From Gaiellasilicea sp963705515 (GTDB taxonomy: Bacteria > Actinomycetota > Thermoleophilia > Gaiellales > Gaiellaceae): a stretch of 64,000 nucleotides of DNA. This document shows positions 36,135 to 45,113 of this stretch, in pieces (the first letter of the stretch is position 1; every line of letters begins with the position of its first letter). Where the stretch lies: contig CAVPJV010000007.1 in NCBI GenBank assembly GCA_963705515.1, forward strand, positions 62,001 through 126,000, given 5' to 3'. The translations under genes and the position numbers were made by a program. The notes under the pieces are model-generated. The model made no database searches. It saw only the letters and a program-made list of their open reading frames with translations, and had not been told where the DNA came from.

Positions 36135-38338
36135 CTCGACGTCGTCTTGCGGTAGGCGTCGAAGACGCCTTCGAGGTTGCGGAGGACGTTCAGGAGCGCC
36201 CTGAGCTCCTTCACGTCGCCGACCTCGGCCGTGTACCAGTTGCGGGCCATCCCGTCCTCGACGACACCGCCGTAGGAGACGATGTTGGCGCCGTGCTCCG
36301 CGAAGCTGCGGGCGACGTCCTCGAGCAGGCGCGCCCGGTCGAACGAGTCGACGGCGATCTGGACGCGGAAGCTCGACGTCGTCGCCGTCCCCTCCCATTC
36401 CACCGGCGTGAACCGCTCCGGGTTCCGCATCAGCGCCTTCGCGTTCGGGCAGTCCTCGCGGTGGATCGTGATCCCGCGGCCGAGGGAGATGTAGCCGAGG
36501 ATCGGGTCGCCCGGCACCGGCGTGCAGCACTTCGCCAGCCGCACGAGCACGTCGTCGATCCCCTGCACCTTGATCCCGAGGCTCTCGCCGGCGACCGTCG
36601 AACGCGCCTTCGGCGGCTTCAGCGGCACGACCGCCTCCTCGGCGACCTCGTCCGTCTTCAGCCGGTTCAGCACCTTGTTGACGATCTGACCCGACTGCAG
36701 CTTCCCGGCGCCCAGCGCGACATAGAAGTCCTCGGCCTTGCGGAAGCCGGTCTCCCGGATCACCTGCGCCAGGACGGCGGAGCCCTGGAGCTTGCGGTAG
36801 GGGAGGTTCTGTCCCTTGAGCGCGTTGTCGAGCAGCTCGCGGCCCTTCGCCTCCGTCTCGCCGCGCGTCTCGCGCTGGAACCACTGCCGGATCTTGTTGC
36901 GCGCCCGCGACGACGCGGCCAGGCTCATCCAGTCGCGCGAAGGCCCGCGACCCGACTTCGAGGTGAGGATCTCGACGAAGTCGCCGTTCTTGAGCCGGTA
37001 GTGGAGCGGGACGATGCGGCCGTTGATCTTCGCGCCGACGGTCTTGTGGCCGACATCGGTGTGGACGGCGTAGGCGAAGTCGATCGGGGTCGCGCCCTGA
37101 GGCAGCGTCTTCACCTCGCCCTTCGGCGTGAAGACGTAGACCTCGTCGTCGAAGAGGTCGGTGCGGAACGTCTTCATGAACTCGCGCGGGTCGGCCTCGT
37201 CCTGCTGCCAGTCCAGCAGCGACTTCACCCAGGCGAGCCAGTCGTCGTCCTGCTTGCCCTTGCCGCGCTTGTAGAGCCAGTGCGCGGCGATCCCGTACTC
37301 CGCCTCCTCGTGCATCTCGCGCGTCCGCACCTGGATCTCGAGCGGCGTTCCCTCGGGCCCGATCACGGTCGTGTGCAGCGAGCGGTAGCGGTTGAACTTC
37401 GGCATCGCGATGAAGTCCTTGAACCGCCCCGGCATCGGCTTCCAGAGCGAGTGGATCAGGCCCAGCGCGCCGTAGCAGTCGCGCGTCCCCTCGTCGCCGG
37501 CGCGCTCGACGGTTACGCGCATCGCGGTCAGGTCGTAGATCTCGTTGAACTCGCGGCCCTTCTTGGCCATCTTGTCGTAGATCGAGTAGAAGTGCTTCGC
37601 GCGGCCGGCGATCTCGGCGGGGATGTCGACCTTCGCCAGTTCGGCGCCGAGGACCTCGCCGGCCTTCGCGACCGCCGCCTCGCGGTCGGCGCGCCGGTCG
37701 GCCACCATCGCCTTGATCTCGGCGTACTTGCGGGGGTGCAGGATCTCGAACGAGCGGTCCTCGAGCTCCCACTTGATCGCGTGGATGCCGAGGCGGTGGG
37801 CGAGCGGCGCGTAGACCTCGAGCGTCTCCTTCGCCTTGCGGACCTGGGCCTGCTTGCCCTGGTACTCGATCGTGCGCATGTTGTGAAGCCGGTCGGCGAG
37901 CTTGATCAGGATGACGCGGACGTCCTGCGCCATCGCGACGATCATCTTCCGGTAGTTCTCGGCGTCCGACTGCTCGCGGGTCTGGAAGGTCGTCCGGGTC
38001 AGCTTCGTGACTCCCTCGACCAGCTGCGCGATCTCGTCGCCGAACTCGGCGCGGACCTCCTCGAGCTCGGTGTCGGTGTCCTCGACGACGTCGTGCAGGA
38101 GGGCAGCGGCGAGCGACTGCTCGTCGAGATGGAGCTCTGCGCAGATCTTCGCGACCGCCCACGGATGGTGGACGAACGGCTCGCCGGAGCTGCGCGTCTG
38201 ACCCTCGTGCGCGGCCGCGGCGAAGCGGAATGCACGCGCGAGGAGATCCTTGTCGACGCCGGGGTTGTACGCCTCGACGGCCGCAATCAGCTCATCGACG
38301 AGGTCCTGGTGGTGACGTTCGGCGTCGACGACAGCCAT
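36131..38338 (-). CDS. relA: Bifunctional (p)ppGpp synthetase/hydrolase RelA/SpoT
   Basis: A 735-residue stringent-response enzyme. The HD hydrolase domain is intact (FVHHPWAVAKI, ALLHDVVEDTD near residue 82, KLADRLHNMRT). The synthetase domain follows with LEDRSFEILHPRKYAEIK and YRSLHTTVIGPEG. The TGS domain is VYVFTPKGEVKTLPQGAT. A C-terminal helical/CC region (LAKCCTPVPGDPI with conserved cysteines) and an ACT domain complete the full-length Rel form. Both catalytic halves look active. Start ATG 38338. Confidence 0.95.
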   Translation of the reverse strand: MAVVDAERHHQDLVDELIAAVEAYNPGVDKDLLARAFRFAAAAHEGQTRSSGEPFVHHPWAVAKICAELHLDEQSLAAALLHDVVEDTDTELEEVRAEFGDEIAQLVEGVTKLTRTTFQTREQSDAENYRKMIVAMAQDVRVILIKLADRLHNMRTIEYQGKQAQVRKAKETLEVYAPLAHRLGIHAIKWELEDRSFEILHPRKYAEIKAMVADRRADREAAVAKAGEVLGAELAKVDIPAEIAGRAKHFYSIYDKMAKKGREFNEIYDLTAMRVTVERAGDEGTRDCYGALGLIHSLWKPMPGRFKDFIAMPKFNRYRSLHTTVIGPEGTPLEIQVRTREMHEEAEYGIAAHWLYKRGKGKQDDDWLAWVKSLLDWQQDEADPREFMKTFRTDLFDDEVYVFTPKGEVKTLPQGATPIDFAYAVHTDVGHKTVGAKINGRIVPLHYRLKNGDFVEILTSKSGRGPSRDWMSLAASSRARNKIRQWFQRETRGETEAKGRELLDNALKGQNLPYRKLQGSAVLAQVIRETGFRKAEDFYVALGAGKLQSGQIVNKVLNRLKTDEVAEEAVVPLKPPKARSTVAGESLGIKVQGIDDVLVRLAKCCTPVPGDPILGYISLGRGITIHREDCPNAKALMRNPERFTPVEWEGTATTSSFRVQIAVDSFDRARLLEDVARSFAEHGANIVSYGGVVEDGMARNWYTAEVGDVKELRALLNVLRNLEGVFDAYRKTTSS

Positions 38339-38408
38339 GAGGCCAGTGTACTCCGACCCCCTGCGGGCGAATCTCCCCCGCAGGAGTGTCCGTTAGGACA
38401 GAGAACGC

Positions 38409-38558
38409 ATGCTTCCCATGTCCTTTTCACGCCGCCGCCGGGAGCGCAAGGCCGTCCGCGTCGCCCGCCTCCTCGTCGCTCTGGACGAGGCCGCAGGGTC
38501 GCGCCGGGCTCACGTTCCGCGCCGAAACCGTGTCTCGCTGAGCTCCTTGCGGGCGTAG
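38409..38558 (+). CDS. Possible small basic protein
   Basis: A 49-codon frame from ATG 38409, very Arg-rich (SFSRRRRERKAVRVARLLVA, then LDEAAGSRRAHVPRRNR). It lies in the 235-base gap between the divergent-looking relA start and the recJ stop. A GGGGGAG-like ribosome site is not clear. Arg-rich frames are common by chance at this GC content, so support is weak. Confidence 0.25.
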   Translation: MLPMSFSRRRRERKAVRVARLLVALDEAAGSRRAHVPRRNRVSLSSLRA

Positions 38559-38573
38559 CCGGCGCCCGGCCGA

Positions 38574-40439
38574 CTAGGCGGCGCGCGGTAGCTCGAGCGA
38601 CGTCCCGGCCAGCAACGCCCTGAACGTCGCCGACTCGTAGAGCTGGCGGCGGGCGCCGTCGGCGAGCTCGAGCTCGGCGAAGATCTCGCGCGCGTCGGTC
38701 GTCCAGGCCGCCTCGCCCGCCTTCCAGAGCATCCCGAGGTGCTCGCGCAGCTCCTCGTAGCCCGCGGGCGTGTCGAAGAGCCGGCGGACGACGACTTGCG
38801 GCGAGACGGTCCCGTTCCAGCGGTTCTCCTTCAGCCTGCAGGCGATGTCGTGCCGCCCGGGCCGGTCGACGCGGTCGAGCTGCGGGCCGAGCCCGAAGGC
38901 GATCGCGGAGCCCGCATCGCGGCCGCCCTGGCGGATGCGGAAGCGAAGATGCTTGCCCTCGCCGACGACACCGGGCTGCACCGTCTCGCACGCCGGCACG
39001 AGCAGCGTCACATCGGGGTTGCCGAGGCCGAACGGCGCCAGCCGGTCGAGCTCCGTCGCGAGACCGAGCGTCAACGCCGATCCCGGCACGATCGCGTCGA
39101 TCCGGGTCACGGGCGCGAGGTCTTCGTCCTCGAGCACGGCGTCCGCGTGGGTTGCGAACGCTTCCGCGAACGCCTCCAGGCTGGACGCCTCGATCGAGAG
39201 GCCTGCCGCTGCGCGGTGACCGCCGAAGCGTTTCAGGTGCTGCGCGCACGCGCCGAGCGCGCCATGTAGGTCGAACGCCGGCAGTGAACGGCCCGAGCCC
39301 TTCCAGCCGCCGTCGCCGCCCGCGATCAGGACCACCGGGCGGTTGAAGCGCTCGACCAGCCGTGAGGCGACGATCCCGATCACACCCTCGTGCCAGTCCT
39401 CGCCCCAGATCACGTAGCCCCGCCGGCGGCGCCTCGCCTCGGGCCACGACTCGACCTCGGCGACGGCCGCGCGCAGGATCCTGTCCTCGACGGCCTGGCG
39501 GTCGCGGTTCAGCGTCTCCAACTCGTCGGCGAGGCGCCTCGCCTCGTCCGCATCGGTCGTGAGCAGGAGCTCGAGCGCCGCGTCGGGGCGGCCGAGGCGG
39601 CCGGCGGCGTTGATCCGCGGCGCGAGTCGGAAGCCGACGGCGCCGGCGTCGACGGCGGCCGGATCGACGCGGGCGTTCTGCATCAGCGCCTGCAGGCCGG
39701 GGCGCTGCGTGCGAGCGAGCGCGCGGAGACCGGCGATCGCGAGCGAGCGGTTCTCGTCCAGCAGCGGCACGACGTCGGCGATCGTCGCCAGCGCAACGAG
39801 GTCGAGATACGGCGCCACGTCGACGCCGAGGGCCTGCGCGAGCTTGCAGACGACGCCGGTACCGCAGAGCTCAGGGAAGGGATAGTCGGAGGGGCGGGTC
39901 GCGACGATCGGGCACTCCGGGAGCACGTCGCCGGGGCGGTGGTGGTCGGTGACGATCACCTCGAGCCCGCGGGCCTTGGCAGCCGCCACCTCCTCGACGG
40001 CTGTGATGCCACAGTCGACGGTGAGCAGGAGCGCGCAGCCCTCGTCGGCGAGTCGCGAGATCGTGTCGCCGGAGACGCCGTAGCCCTCCTCGAAGCGGCT
40101 CGGCAGGTGCCATTCGACGTCGGCTCCGAGCTCCCGCAGCGTCAGGACGGCGAGCGAGGTGGCGCAGATCCCATCGACGTCGTAGTCGCCGTGGACGCAG
40201 ATGCGCTCGCCGGCGGCGATCGCGGCACGGATCCGCTCGACGGCAACGGCCATGTCGCCGAGCAGGAAGGGATCGTGGGGCTCGATCTCGCCGCGGACGA
40301 AGCGACGGGCCTCCTCGACGTCCGCGTAGCCGCGGCGCACGAGGATCGACGCCGTCACCTCGCCCAGCTCGAGCTCGTCGGCGAGCGCCTTCACCTCGGC
40401 GTACTCGCAGGGCTCGATCGTCCAGGAACCATCGCGCAT
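38574..40439 (-). CDS. recJ: Single-stranded-DNA-specific 5'-3' exonuclease RecJ
   Basis: A 621-residue DHH-family nuclease. Motifs in order: ICVHGDYDVDGICATSLAVL near residue 80, LLTVDCGITA near 140, VIVTDHHRPGD near 160, CGTGVVCKLAQAL near 195, and the DHHA1 domain GVIGIVASRLVERFNRPVV with GSGRSLPAFDLHGALG and FGGHRAAAGLSI. An OB-type C-terminal domain follows. All catalytic Asp/His residues are present. It processes stalled forks and base-excision intermediates. Start ATG 40439. Confidence 0.95.
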   Translation of the reverse strand: MRDGSWTIEPCEYAEVKALADELELGEVTASILVRRGYADVEEARRFVRGEIEPHDPFLLGDMAVAVERIRAAIAAGERICVHGDYDVDGICATSLAVLTLRELGADVEWHLPSRFEEGYGVSGDTISRLADEGCALLLTVDCGITAVEEVAAAKARGLEVIVTDHHRPGDVLPECPIVATRPSDYPFPELCGTGVVCKLAQALGVDVAPYLDLVALATIADVVPLLDENRSLAIAGLRALARTQRPGLQALMQNARVDPAAVDAGAVGFRLAPRINAAGRLGRPDAALELLLTTDADEARRLADELETLNRDRQAVEDRILRAAVAEVESWPEARRRRRGYVIWGEDWHEGVIGIVASRLVERFNRPVVLIAGGDGGWKGSGRSLPAFDLHGALGACAQHLKRFGGHRAAAGLSIEASSLEAFAEAFATHADAVLEDEDLAPVTRIDAIVPGSALTLGLATELDRLAPFGLGNPDVTLLVPACETVQPGVVGEGKHLRFRIRQGGRDAGSAIAFGLGPQLDRVDRPGRHDIACRLKENRWNGTVSPQVVVRRLFDTPAGYEELREHLGMLWKAGEAAWTTDAREIFAELELADGARRQLYESATFRALLAGTSLELPRAA

Positions 40440-40497
40440 GGGCTGACGACGGTACGGAGGGCATCGGACGGCGCTGGTCGGCGGCGGCCGAATCCGC

Positions 40498-40632
40498 CAT
40501 GTCCGGGGTCAGACCCCGTCACGTCCGAAAGCGCCACTGACGGCATGAGACAGAAGTCCCTGCACCAGGTGGATTTCGCGACCGGATGTTACGTGGCGGT
40601 TCAGGACACGACGGGGTCTGACCCCAGACATG
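40498..40632. mobile_element. MITE/REP-like element with GGGGTCAGACCCC terminal inverted repeats
   Basis: A 135-base element whose ends (40498-40526 and 40604-40632) are inverted repeats matching at 26 of 29 positions, each containing the internal palindrome GGGGTCAGACCCC. Weaker complementarity continues inward to about 45 bases per arm. The middle holds no gene. This ending is like the palindromes mobilised by REP-associated tyrosine transposases, though no transposase is in the window. Confidence 0.6.
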
Positions 40633-40647
40633 TCCCTAGCGGACGCG

Positions 40648-40854
40648 TCAGGGATCGGTGCGGTTGCGGCCGCGGAGCGACTCGCGCACGATCTTCACCC
40701 AGAGCAGGATCACGCCCGCGAAGGCGCCGAGCGCGAGGATCGCGATCGGGGTGAAGACGGCCATCTCCGAGAGCGTGAACTTCGTCACCCAGGTGCCGAC
40801 GAGCCACACAGCCAGGACGATGAAGATCATCGGAAGCACGAGCCGTCTGTCCAC
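40648..40854 (-). CDS. Small membrane protein, two helices
   Basis: A 68-residue protein from ATG 40854. It has two membrane helices (VLPMIFIVLAVWLVGTWV and VFTPIAILALGAFAGVILLW) separated by a short loop and a basic C-terminus (VKIVRESLRGRNR). No family is recognised. It abuts the MITE-like element and diverges from the gene at 40880. Confidence 0.5.
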   Translation of the reverse strand: MDRRLVLPMIFIVLAVWLVGTWVTKFTLSEMAVFTPIAILALGAFAGVILLWVKIVRESLRGRNRTDP

Positions 40855-40879
40855 GGCACGAGGGTACCCTTCGACGCAG

Positions 40880-41335
40880 ATGAGCGAGCCGAACTACGCC
40901 TCCGGCGACGAGTACGTGGTGGAGTTCCTCGGGTACCGCTTCGGCTTCAACGCCGAGGACTTCGAAGAGCGGATCACCGCCGCGGCCGTCCGGCTCGGGC
41001 TGATCGGCTCGAACGACCTGGACGAGGACGAGACCGCCGACCTCGTCGAGCTCGCCGCGGACGGCCGCATCGCCGACGCCCGCAGCCAGCTCGGGCGCTA
41101 CCTCGTCCGTCACTGGGAGCGTGTCGGCCTGCTGGAAGGAGAGTCGCTCGTCTACTGGCTGCGCAAGCTCGTCTTCCGCGGTGCCTGGCTCGACCACCGC
41201 GTCAAGGAAGGGCTGCTCGAGGTCGCCTGGGACGAGGACAGCGGCGACTTCGGCTACGCGGAGCCCCGTGGGGGCCGTGCGCTGCTCGAGCTTGCGCCGG
41301 TGCCCTCCTGGCACGAGCTCCAGTTCCGCCGTTGA
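40880..41335 (+). CDS. Conserved hypothetical soluble protein
   Basis: A 151-residue acidic protein from ATG 40880 (MSEPNYASGDEYVVEFLGYR, FGFNAEDFEERITAA). Mostly helical with LVRHWERVGLLEGESLVYWL and FRGAWLDHRVKEGLLEVAWD. I do not recognise the family. Its stop overlaps the TTG of the membrane-protein gene (TTGA), so the two are coupled. Confidence 0.55.
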   Translation: MSEPNYASGDEYVVEFLGYRFGFNAEDFEERITAAAVRLGLIGSNDLDEDETADLVELAADGRIADARSQLGRYLVRHWERVGLLEGESLVYWLRKLVFRGAWLDHRVKEGLLEVAWDEDSGDFGYAEPRGGRALLELAPVPSWHELQFRR

Positions 41336-42027
41336 CGCGCACGCTCGCAATCCTGTCCTTCATCGGCGTCGTGCTCGCCGTCGACACGCAGGTCGACGCC
41401 CGGGCTCAGCTGCTGCTCGGCCTCGCCGCCTGGATCGCGCTCGCGCTCGCCCTTCGCGGCCTCCCTCCCCTGCTCCGCGCCCAGACGCTCGTCGTCGTGG
41501 TGGTCGCCACCTGCGCCGAGATCGTGGGCTCGATCATCTGGGGCGTCTACACCTACCGGCTCGAGAACCTGCCGTCGTTCGTGCCGCCCTGTCACGGCCT
41601 CGTCTACCTCGCCGGCGCCTCGCTCGCCGTCTGGGCGGCGCCGCGGAAGCAGCTGCTCGTCTGCGTCGCGCTCGTGGCCGTGGTCGGCTGGGGGATCGCG
41701 GGCGTGACCGTCCTGCCGCGCGCCGACGTCGGCGGCGCGATCGGAGCGGCGCTGCTGGCCGTCTATCTGATCCGCGGCCGGGCGCCCGAGATCTACGCGG
41801 GCGTCTTCCTCGTCGTCGCCTGGCTCGAGCTCTACGGCACCGCGATCGGCACGTGGGAGTGGGCGGTCACGATCCCGGGGACGTCCGTGCCCCAGGGGAA
41901 CCCGCCGAGCGGCGTCGCCTCCGGCTACGTCTGGTTCGACATCGTCGCGCTGGCGCTCGCGCCCGCGCTCATTCGCTGGGCAGCGAGAATCCGATCGGGC
42001 TCGCGGGCTCTGCCCGACTCAGCGTGA
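41332..42027 (+). CDS. Polytopic membrane protein of unknown function
   Basis: A 231-residue protein with about seven membrane helices, for example LAILSFIGVVLAVDT, LLLGLAAWIALALALRG, TLVVVVVATCAEIVGSIIWG and LLVCVALVAVVGWGIAGVTV. A conserved-looking loop has FVPPCHGLVYLAG with Cys-His, and another EWAVTIPGTSVPQGNPP. Both could form an active site facing one side of the membrane, but the function is unknown. TTG 41332 overlaps the preceding stop. Its end overlaps the convergent helD gene by 9 bases. Confidence 0.6.
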   Translation: MTRTLAILSFIGVVLAVDTQVDARAQLLLGLAAWIALALALRGLPPLLRAQTLVVVVVATCAEIVGSIIWGVYTYRLENLPSFVPPCHGLVYLAGASLAVWAAPRKQLLVCVALVAVVGWGIAGVTVLPRADVGGAIGAALLAVYLIRGRAPEIYAGVFLVVAWLELYGTAIGTWEWAVTIPGTSVPQGNPPSGVASGYVWFDIVALALAPALIRWAARIRSGSRALPDSA

Positions 42028-44007
42028 ACTGACGGATCGTCCCGATCGGGCCGAGATCCTCGGGCCGAGCTCGGGCGGGAGCGGGCGCGCATGGACGACC
42101 ACCAGCGTCGTCGTCGGTCGGGTCAGCGCGACGTAGAGCTCCCGCAGGCCTCGCTCGTGAGCGGCGATGAGCGCCGGCTCGACGACGATGACGTGGTCGA
42201 ACTCGAGCCCTTTCGCCTCGCGCGGGGTCAGCAGCGGGATGCTGTCGAACGCGTTCTCGTGCGCGAGCGCCGGCTCGACGAGCTCGTCCGGGACGATCAG
42301 CGCGACGAGGCCGTCCTCACCGGCCAGCCTCCCCGCCTCGTGGTACGCCTCGCGGAGGAGCGAGCCTTCGTCGACCTGCCGGATCACCGGCTCGGCGGCA
42401 CCGACCCGGTACGCGAGCGGCCGCTCGATCCCCGGCGCGATCGTGTCGAGCAACGGCAGCGCGAGCTCCATGATCTCCCGCGGGACGCGGTAGGCGTGGA
42501 GGAGCTCCTCGACCTCGGCGTCGTCGCCGTTCGGGAGATGCGGCAACACCTCGCCCCAACTCGCGTACGTGACGGGGCCGGTTCCCTGGGCGACATCGCC
42601 GAGGATCGTCAGAGCTCCTTGACGGGCGCGCCGCGCGATCATCCGCAGCTGCATCGGCGAGAGGTCCTGTGCCTCGTCGACGATGACGTGGTCGTAGGTG
42701 CGCGCCGGCTCGCCGACCAGCGCGTGCGCCTCGTCGAGCAGCGGCACGTCCCATTCGCCCCAGCCCGTGCCGCGCCGGCGAAGCAGCTTCTGCTCGTCCT
42801 CGTCGAGGACTCCCTCGGCCGCCTCGGCGAGGAACGCCGGCGTCGTGAACAGCGAACGCACGAGCTTCTCCGGAGTCACCGCCGGCCAGGCGAGCTCGAG
42901 CATGCGGTTCAGGTAGCCGTTCGCCTTGAGCGCCTTCTCGACCTGCTCGCCGTCGCGGATTGCGCCGCCCTGCAGGAGCCGGCCGTACTCGGCATAGAAG
43001 CTGCGCACGATCCCCATCCGGAAGCGCTCGCGGGCGGCCGCGGTCGTCCCGTGCTGCTCGCGGATCTCTTCGAGCAGACGCTGCTGCTCGCGCACCCGCA
43101 CGCGGATGTACTCGCCCTCGAGCTTCAGGATCAGCTCCTCGGGCTCGGAGGCGAGCCGCAGCTCCGCCGCGTGGGCGATCACGTCGGCCAGCCGCGTGTC
43201 CGCCTTCAGCCGCGCGACGTCGGACGTGTCTCTCAGCGTGAGCTCGACGCCGGCGACGAGCTCGGAGACCGCGAGCTGCTCCACGCTCCCCTCGCCGAGG
43301 GCGGGCAGCACGTGCGAGACGTACTCCATGAACGTCCGGTTCGGCCCGACGACGAGCACGCGGCTGCGCGCATTCTTCTCCCGCTCGGTGTAGATCAGCC
43401 ACGAGGCACGGTGGAGGCCGACGGCCGTCTTCCCGGTTCCCGGCCCACCCTGGATCACGAGCGGACGGCCGGGCTCGCGGGTGATCAGGCGGTACTGATC
43501 GGCCTGGATCGTCGCGACGATGTCGCGCATGTGCGTGTCGCGGCTGCGCTCGAGCTCCTCGAGCAGGAAGTCGCCGACGCTGGCCCCGTCGAGCGTCGAC
43601 CCGTCGAGCGCCTCGTCGGCGATGTCGACCAGCTTGCGCCCCTGAGCACGGAAGCGGCGCCGGAGCGTGACGCGCTGCGGGTCCTGCGGCGTCGCCGTGT
43701 AGAACGGCCTTGCCGCCGGCGCCTGCCAGTTGACGACGACCTGCTCCCCCTCGTCGTCGTGCACCCAGCGCCGGCCGACGTAGAGCGCCCGCTCGACCGC
43801 CTCGAAGTCGAGCCGGCCGAACATGAGCCCCCGTTCCGCGTCCTCGAACGTCGCGAGCCGCTTCGCCGCCCACGCATCGAGCGCGGCCTGCGCGACCTCG
43901 CCGTCGGCCGCATCGCCCGCCCGCAGCACGATCTCCCGCATCCGCTCCAGGCACGCGTAGGCGTGGTCGACGTACGCCTGCTCCGCCTTCAGCTCTGGAT
44001 GGGTCAC
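42019..44007 (-). CDS. helD: HelD-like UvrD-family ATPase/helicase
   Basis: A 662-residue superfamily 1 ATPase. The N-terminal coiled coil (ELKAEQAYVDHAYACLERMR) is typical of HelD, the RNA polymerase recycling factor of Gram-positives. Walker A VIQGGPGTGKTAVGLHRAS is near residue 185, Walker B HVIVDEAQDLSPMQL near 430, and C-terminal motifs are FDSIPLLTPREAKGLEFDHV and YVALTRPTTTLVVV. It probably removes stalled RNA polymerase from DNA. Start ATG 44007. The ruvB stop is 26 bases upstream on the same strand. Confidence 0.87.
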   Translation of the reverse strand: MTHPELKAEQAYVDHAYACLERMREIVLRAGDAADGEVAQAALDAWAAKRLATFEDAERGLMFGRLDFEAVERALYVGRRWVHDDEGEQVVVNWQAPAARPFYTATPQDPQRVTLRRRFRAQGRKLVDIADEALDGSTLDGASVGDFLLEELERSRDTHMRDIVATIQADQYRLITREPGRPLVIQGGPGTGKTAVGLHRASWLIYTEREKNARSRVLVVGPNRTFMEYVSHVLPALGEGSVEQLAVSELVAGVELTLRDTSDVARLKADTRLADVIAHAAELRLASEPEELILKLEGEYIRVRVREQQRLLEEIREQHGTTAAARERFRMGIVRSFYAEYGRLLQGGAIRDGEQVEKALKANGYLNRMLELAWPAVTPEKLVRSLFTTPAFLAEAAEGVLDEDEQKLLRRRGTGWGEWDVPLLDEAHALVGEPARTYDHVIVDEAQDLSPMQLRMIARRARQGALTILGDVAQGTGPVTYASWGEVLPHLPNGDDAEVEELLHAYRVPREIMELALPLLDTIAPGIERPLAYRVGAAEPVIRQVDEGSLLREAYHEAGRLAGEDGLVALIVPDELVEPALAHENAFDSIPLLTPREAKGLEFDHVIVVEPALIAAHERGLRELYVALTRPTTTLVVVHARPLPPELGPRISARSGRSVSSR

Positions 44008-44032
44008 GCCTCCGAATCTAGCGACGGCTGCG

Positions 44033-45046
44033 TCAGTCGAACAGGCGCGGCTCGGGAGCCGCGGGCGCGCCTATGTGAGCACGGCCGAGCTTGGTGATCA
44101 CGCGTCCGCGCGGCGTGCGCTGGAGGAAGCCGAGCTGGAGCAGGTACGGCTCGTAGACGTCCTCGATCGTGTCGGACTCCTCGCCGAGCGTGACGGCGAG
44201 CGTCGAGAGGCCGACAGGGCCACCCTCGAACTTGAACGCGATCGCGTGCAGCAGCTCGCGATCGGTGCCCTCGAGCCCCTCCTCGTCGATCTCCATCAGG
44301 TCGAGGGCCTCGCGCGCGACGGCGTTCGTGACGGCGCCCTGGTGGCGCACCTCGGCGACGTCGCGGACACGCCGGAGGATCCGGTTCGCGATCCGCGGCG
44401 TCCCGCGCGAGCGGCTGGCGATCTCGGCGCACGCCTCCTCCTCGATCGAAACCCCCAGGATCCCGGCCGAGCGGTGGACGATCGCGCTCAGCTGGTCGGC
44501 GTCGTAGTAGCCGAGCCGGAACGTCATCCCGAAGCGGTCGCGCAGCGGGGTGGTCAGCAGGCCGGTCCGCGTGGTCGCGCCGACGAGCGTGAACTGCGGC
44601 AGGTCGAGCGTCAGCGTCCGCGCCGCGGGACCTTGACCGACGATGATGTCGAGCCGGAAGTCCTCGAGCGCCGGGTAGAGGATCTCCTCGATCGAGCGGT
44701 TGATCCGGTGGATCTCGTCGATGAAGAGGACGTCCTTCAGCTCGAGGCCGGTGAGGATCGCGGCCATGTCGCCCTTCCTCTCCAGCGCCGGGCCGGCGAC
44801 GGTGCGGATGCCGACGCCGAGCTCCTCGCGGACGATCTGCGCGAGCGTCGTCTTGCCGAGGCCGGGCGGGCCGACGAGCAGGACGTGGTCGAGCGCCTCG
44901 CCGCGCGCCTTCGCGGCCGCGAGCGCGATCGCGAGCTGCTCCTTGACGCCCTCCTGGCCGACGAACTCGTCCAGCTTGCGCGGCCGGAGCGACTGCTCGA
45001 GCTCCTCCTCTTCGGGCCCGAGGATTTCGGCGGCGACAGCGCTCAT
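44033..45046 (-). CDS. ruvB: Holliday junction branch migration ATPase RuvB
   Basis: A 337-residue AAA+ motor. It begins with LRPRKLDEFVGQEGVKEQL. Walker A VGPPGLGKTTLAQIV is near residue 60, Walker B DVLFIDEIHRINRSIEE near 110, sensor LVGATTRTGLLTTPLRDRFG near 150, the arginine-finger region after that, and the winged-helix C-terminus YEPYLLQLGFLQRTPRGRV. It is separated from ruvA by a 67-base spacer made of the GGCTTTGCC hairpin repeat, whose end supplies the ribosome site GGAGCGGGA. Confidence 0.97.
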   Translation of the reverse strand: MSAVAAEILGPEEEELEQSLRPRKLDEFVGQEGVKEQLAIALAAAKARGEALDHVLLVGPPGLGKTTLAQIVREELGVGIRTVAGPALERKGDMAAILTGLELKDVLFIDEIHRINRSIEEILYPALEDFRLDIIVGQGPAARTLTLDLPQFTLVGATTRTGLLTTPLRDRFGMTFRLGYYDADQLSAIVHRSAGILGVSIEEEACAEIASRSRGTPRIANRILRRVRDVAEVRHQGAVTNAVAREALDLMEIDEEGLEGTDRELLHAIAFKFEGGPVGLSTLAVTLGEESDTIEDVYEPYLLQLGFLQRTPRGRVITKLGRAHIGAPAAPEPRLFD

Positions 45047-45111
45047 TCCCGCTCCAGTGCCGGCAAAGCCGGCACCTCCGCTCGCTGGGCCGGCTCCGTC
45101 AAGCCTACGCC
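45047..45111. repeat. Intra-operon spacer repeat with GGCTTTGCC hairpin (copy B)
   Basis: The reverse complement of this stretch matches 29596-29657 almost base for base (differences are three extra bases and a few substitutions). It fills the ruvA-ruvB gap exactly and its hairpin is GTGCCGGC-TTT-GCCGGCAC. The same core (GCCGG-CAAA/TTTG-CCGGC) recurs three times in the array at 51175. Confidence 0.65.
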
Positions 45112-45113
45112 GG

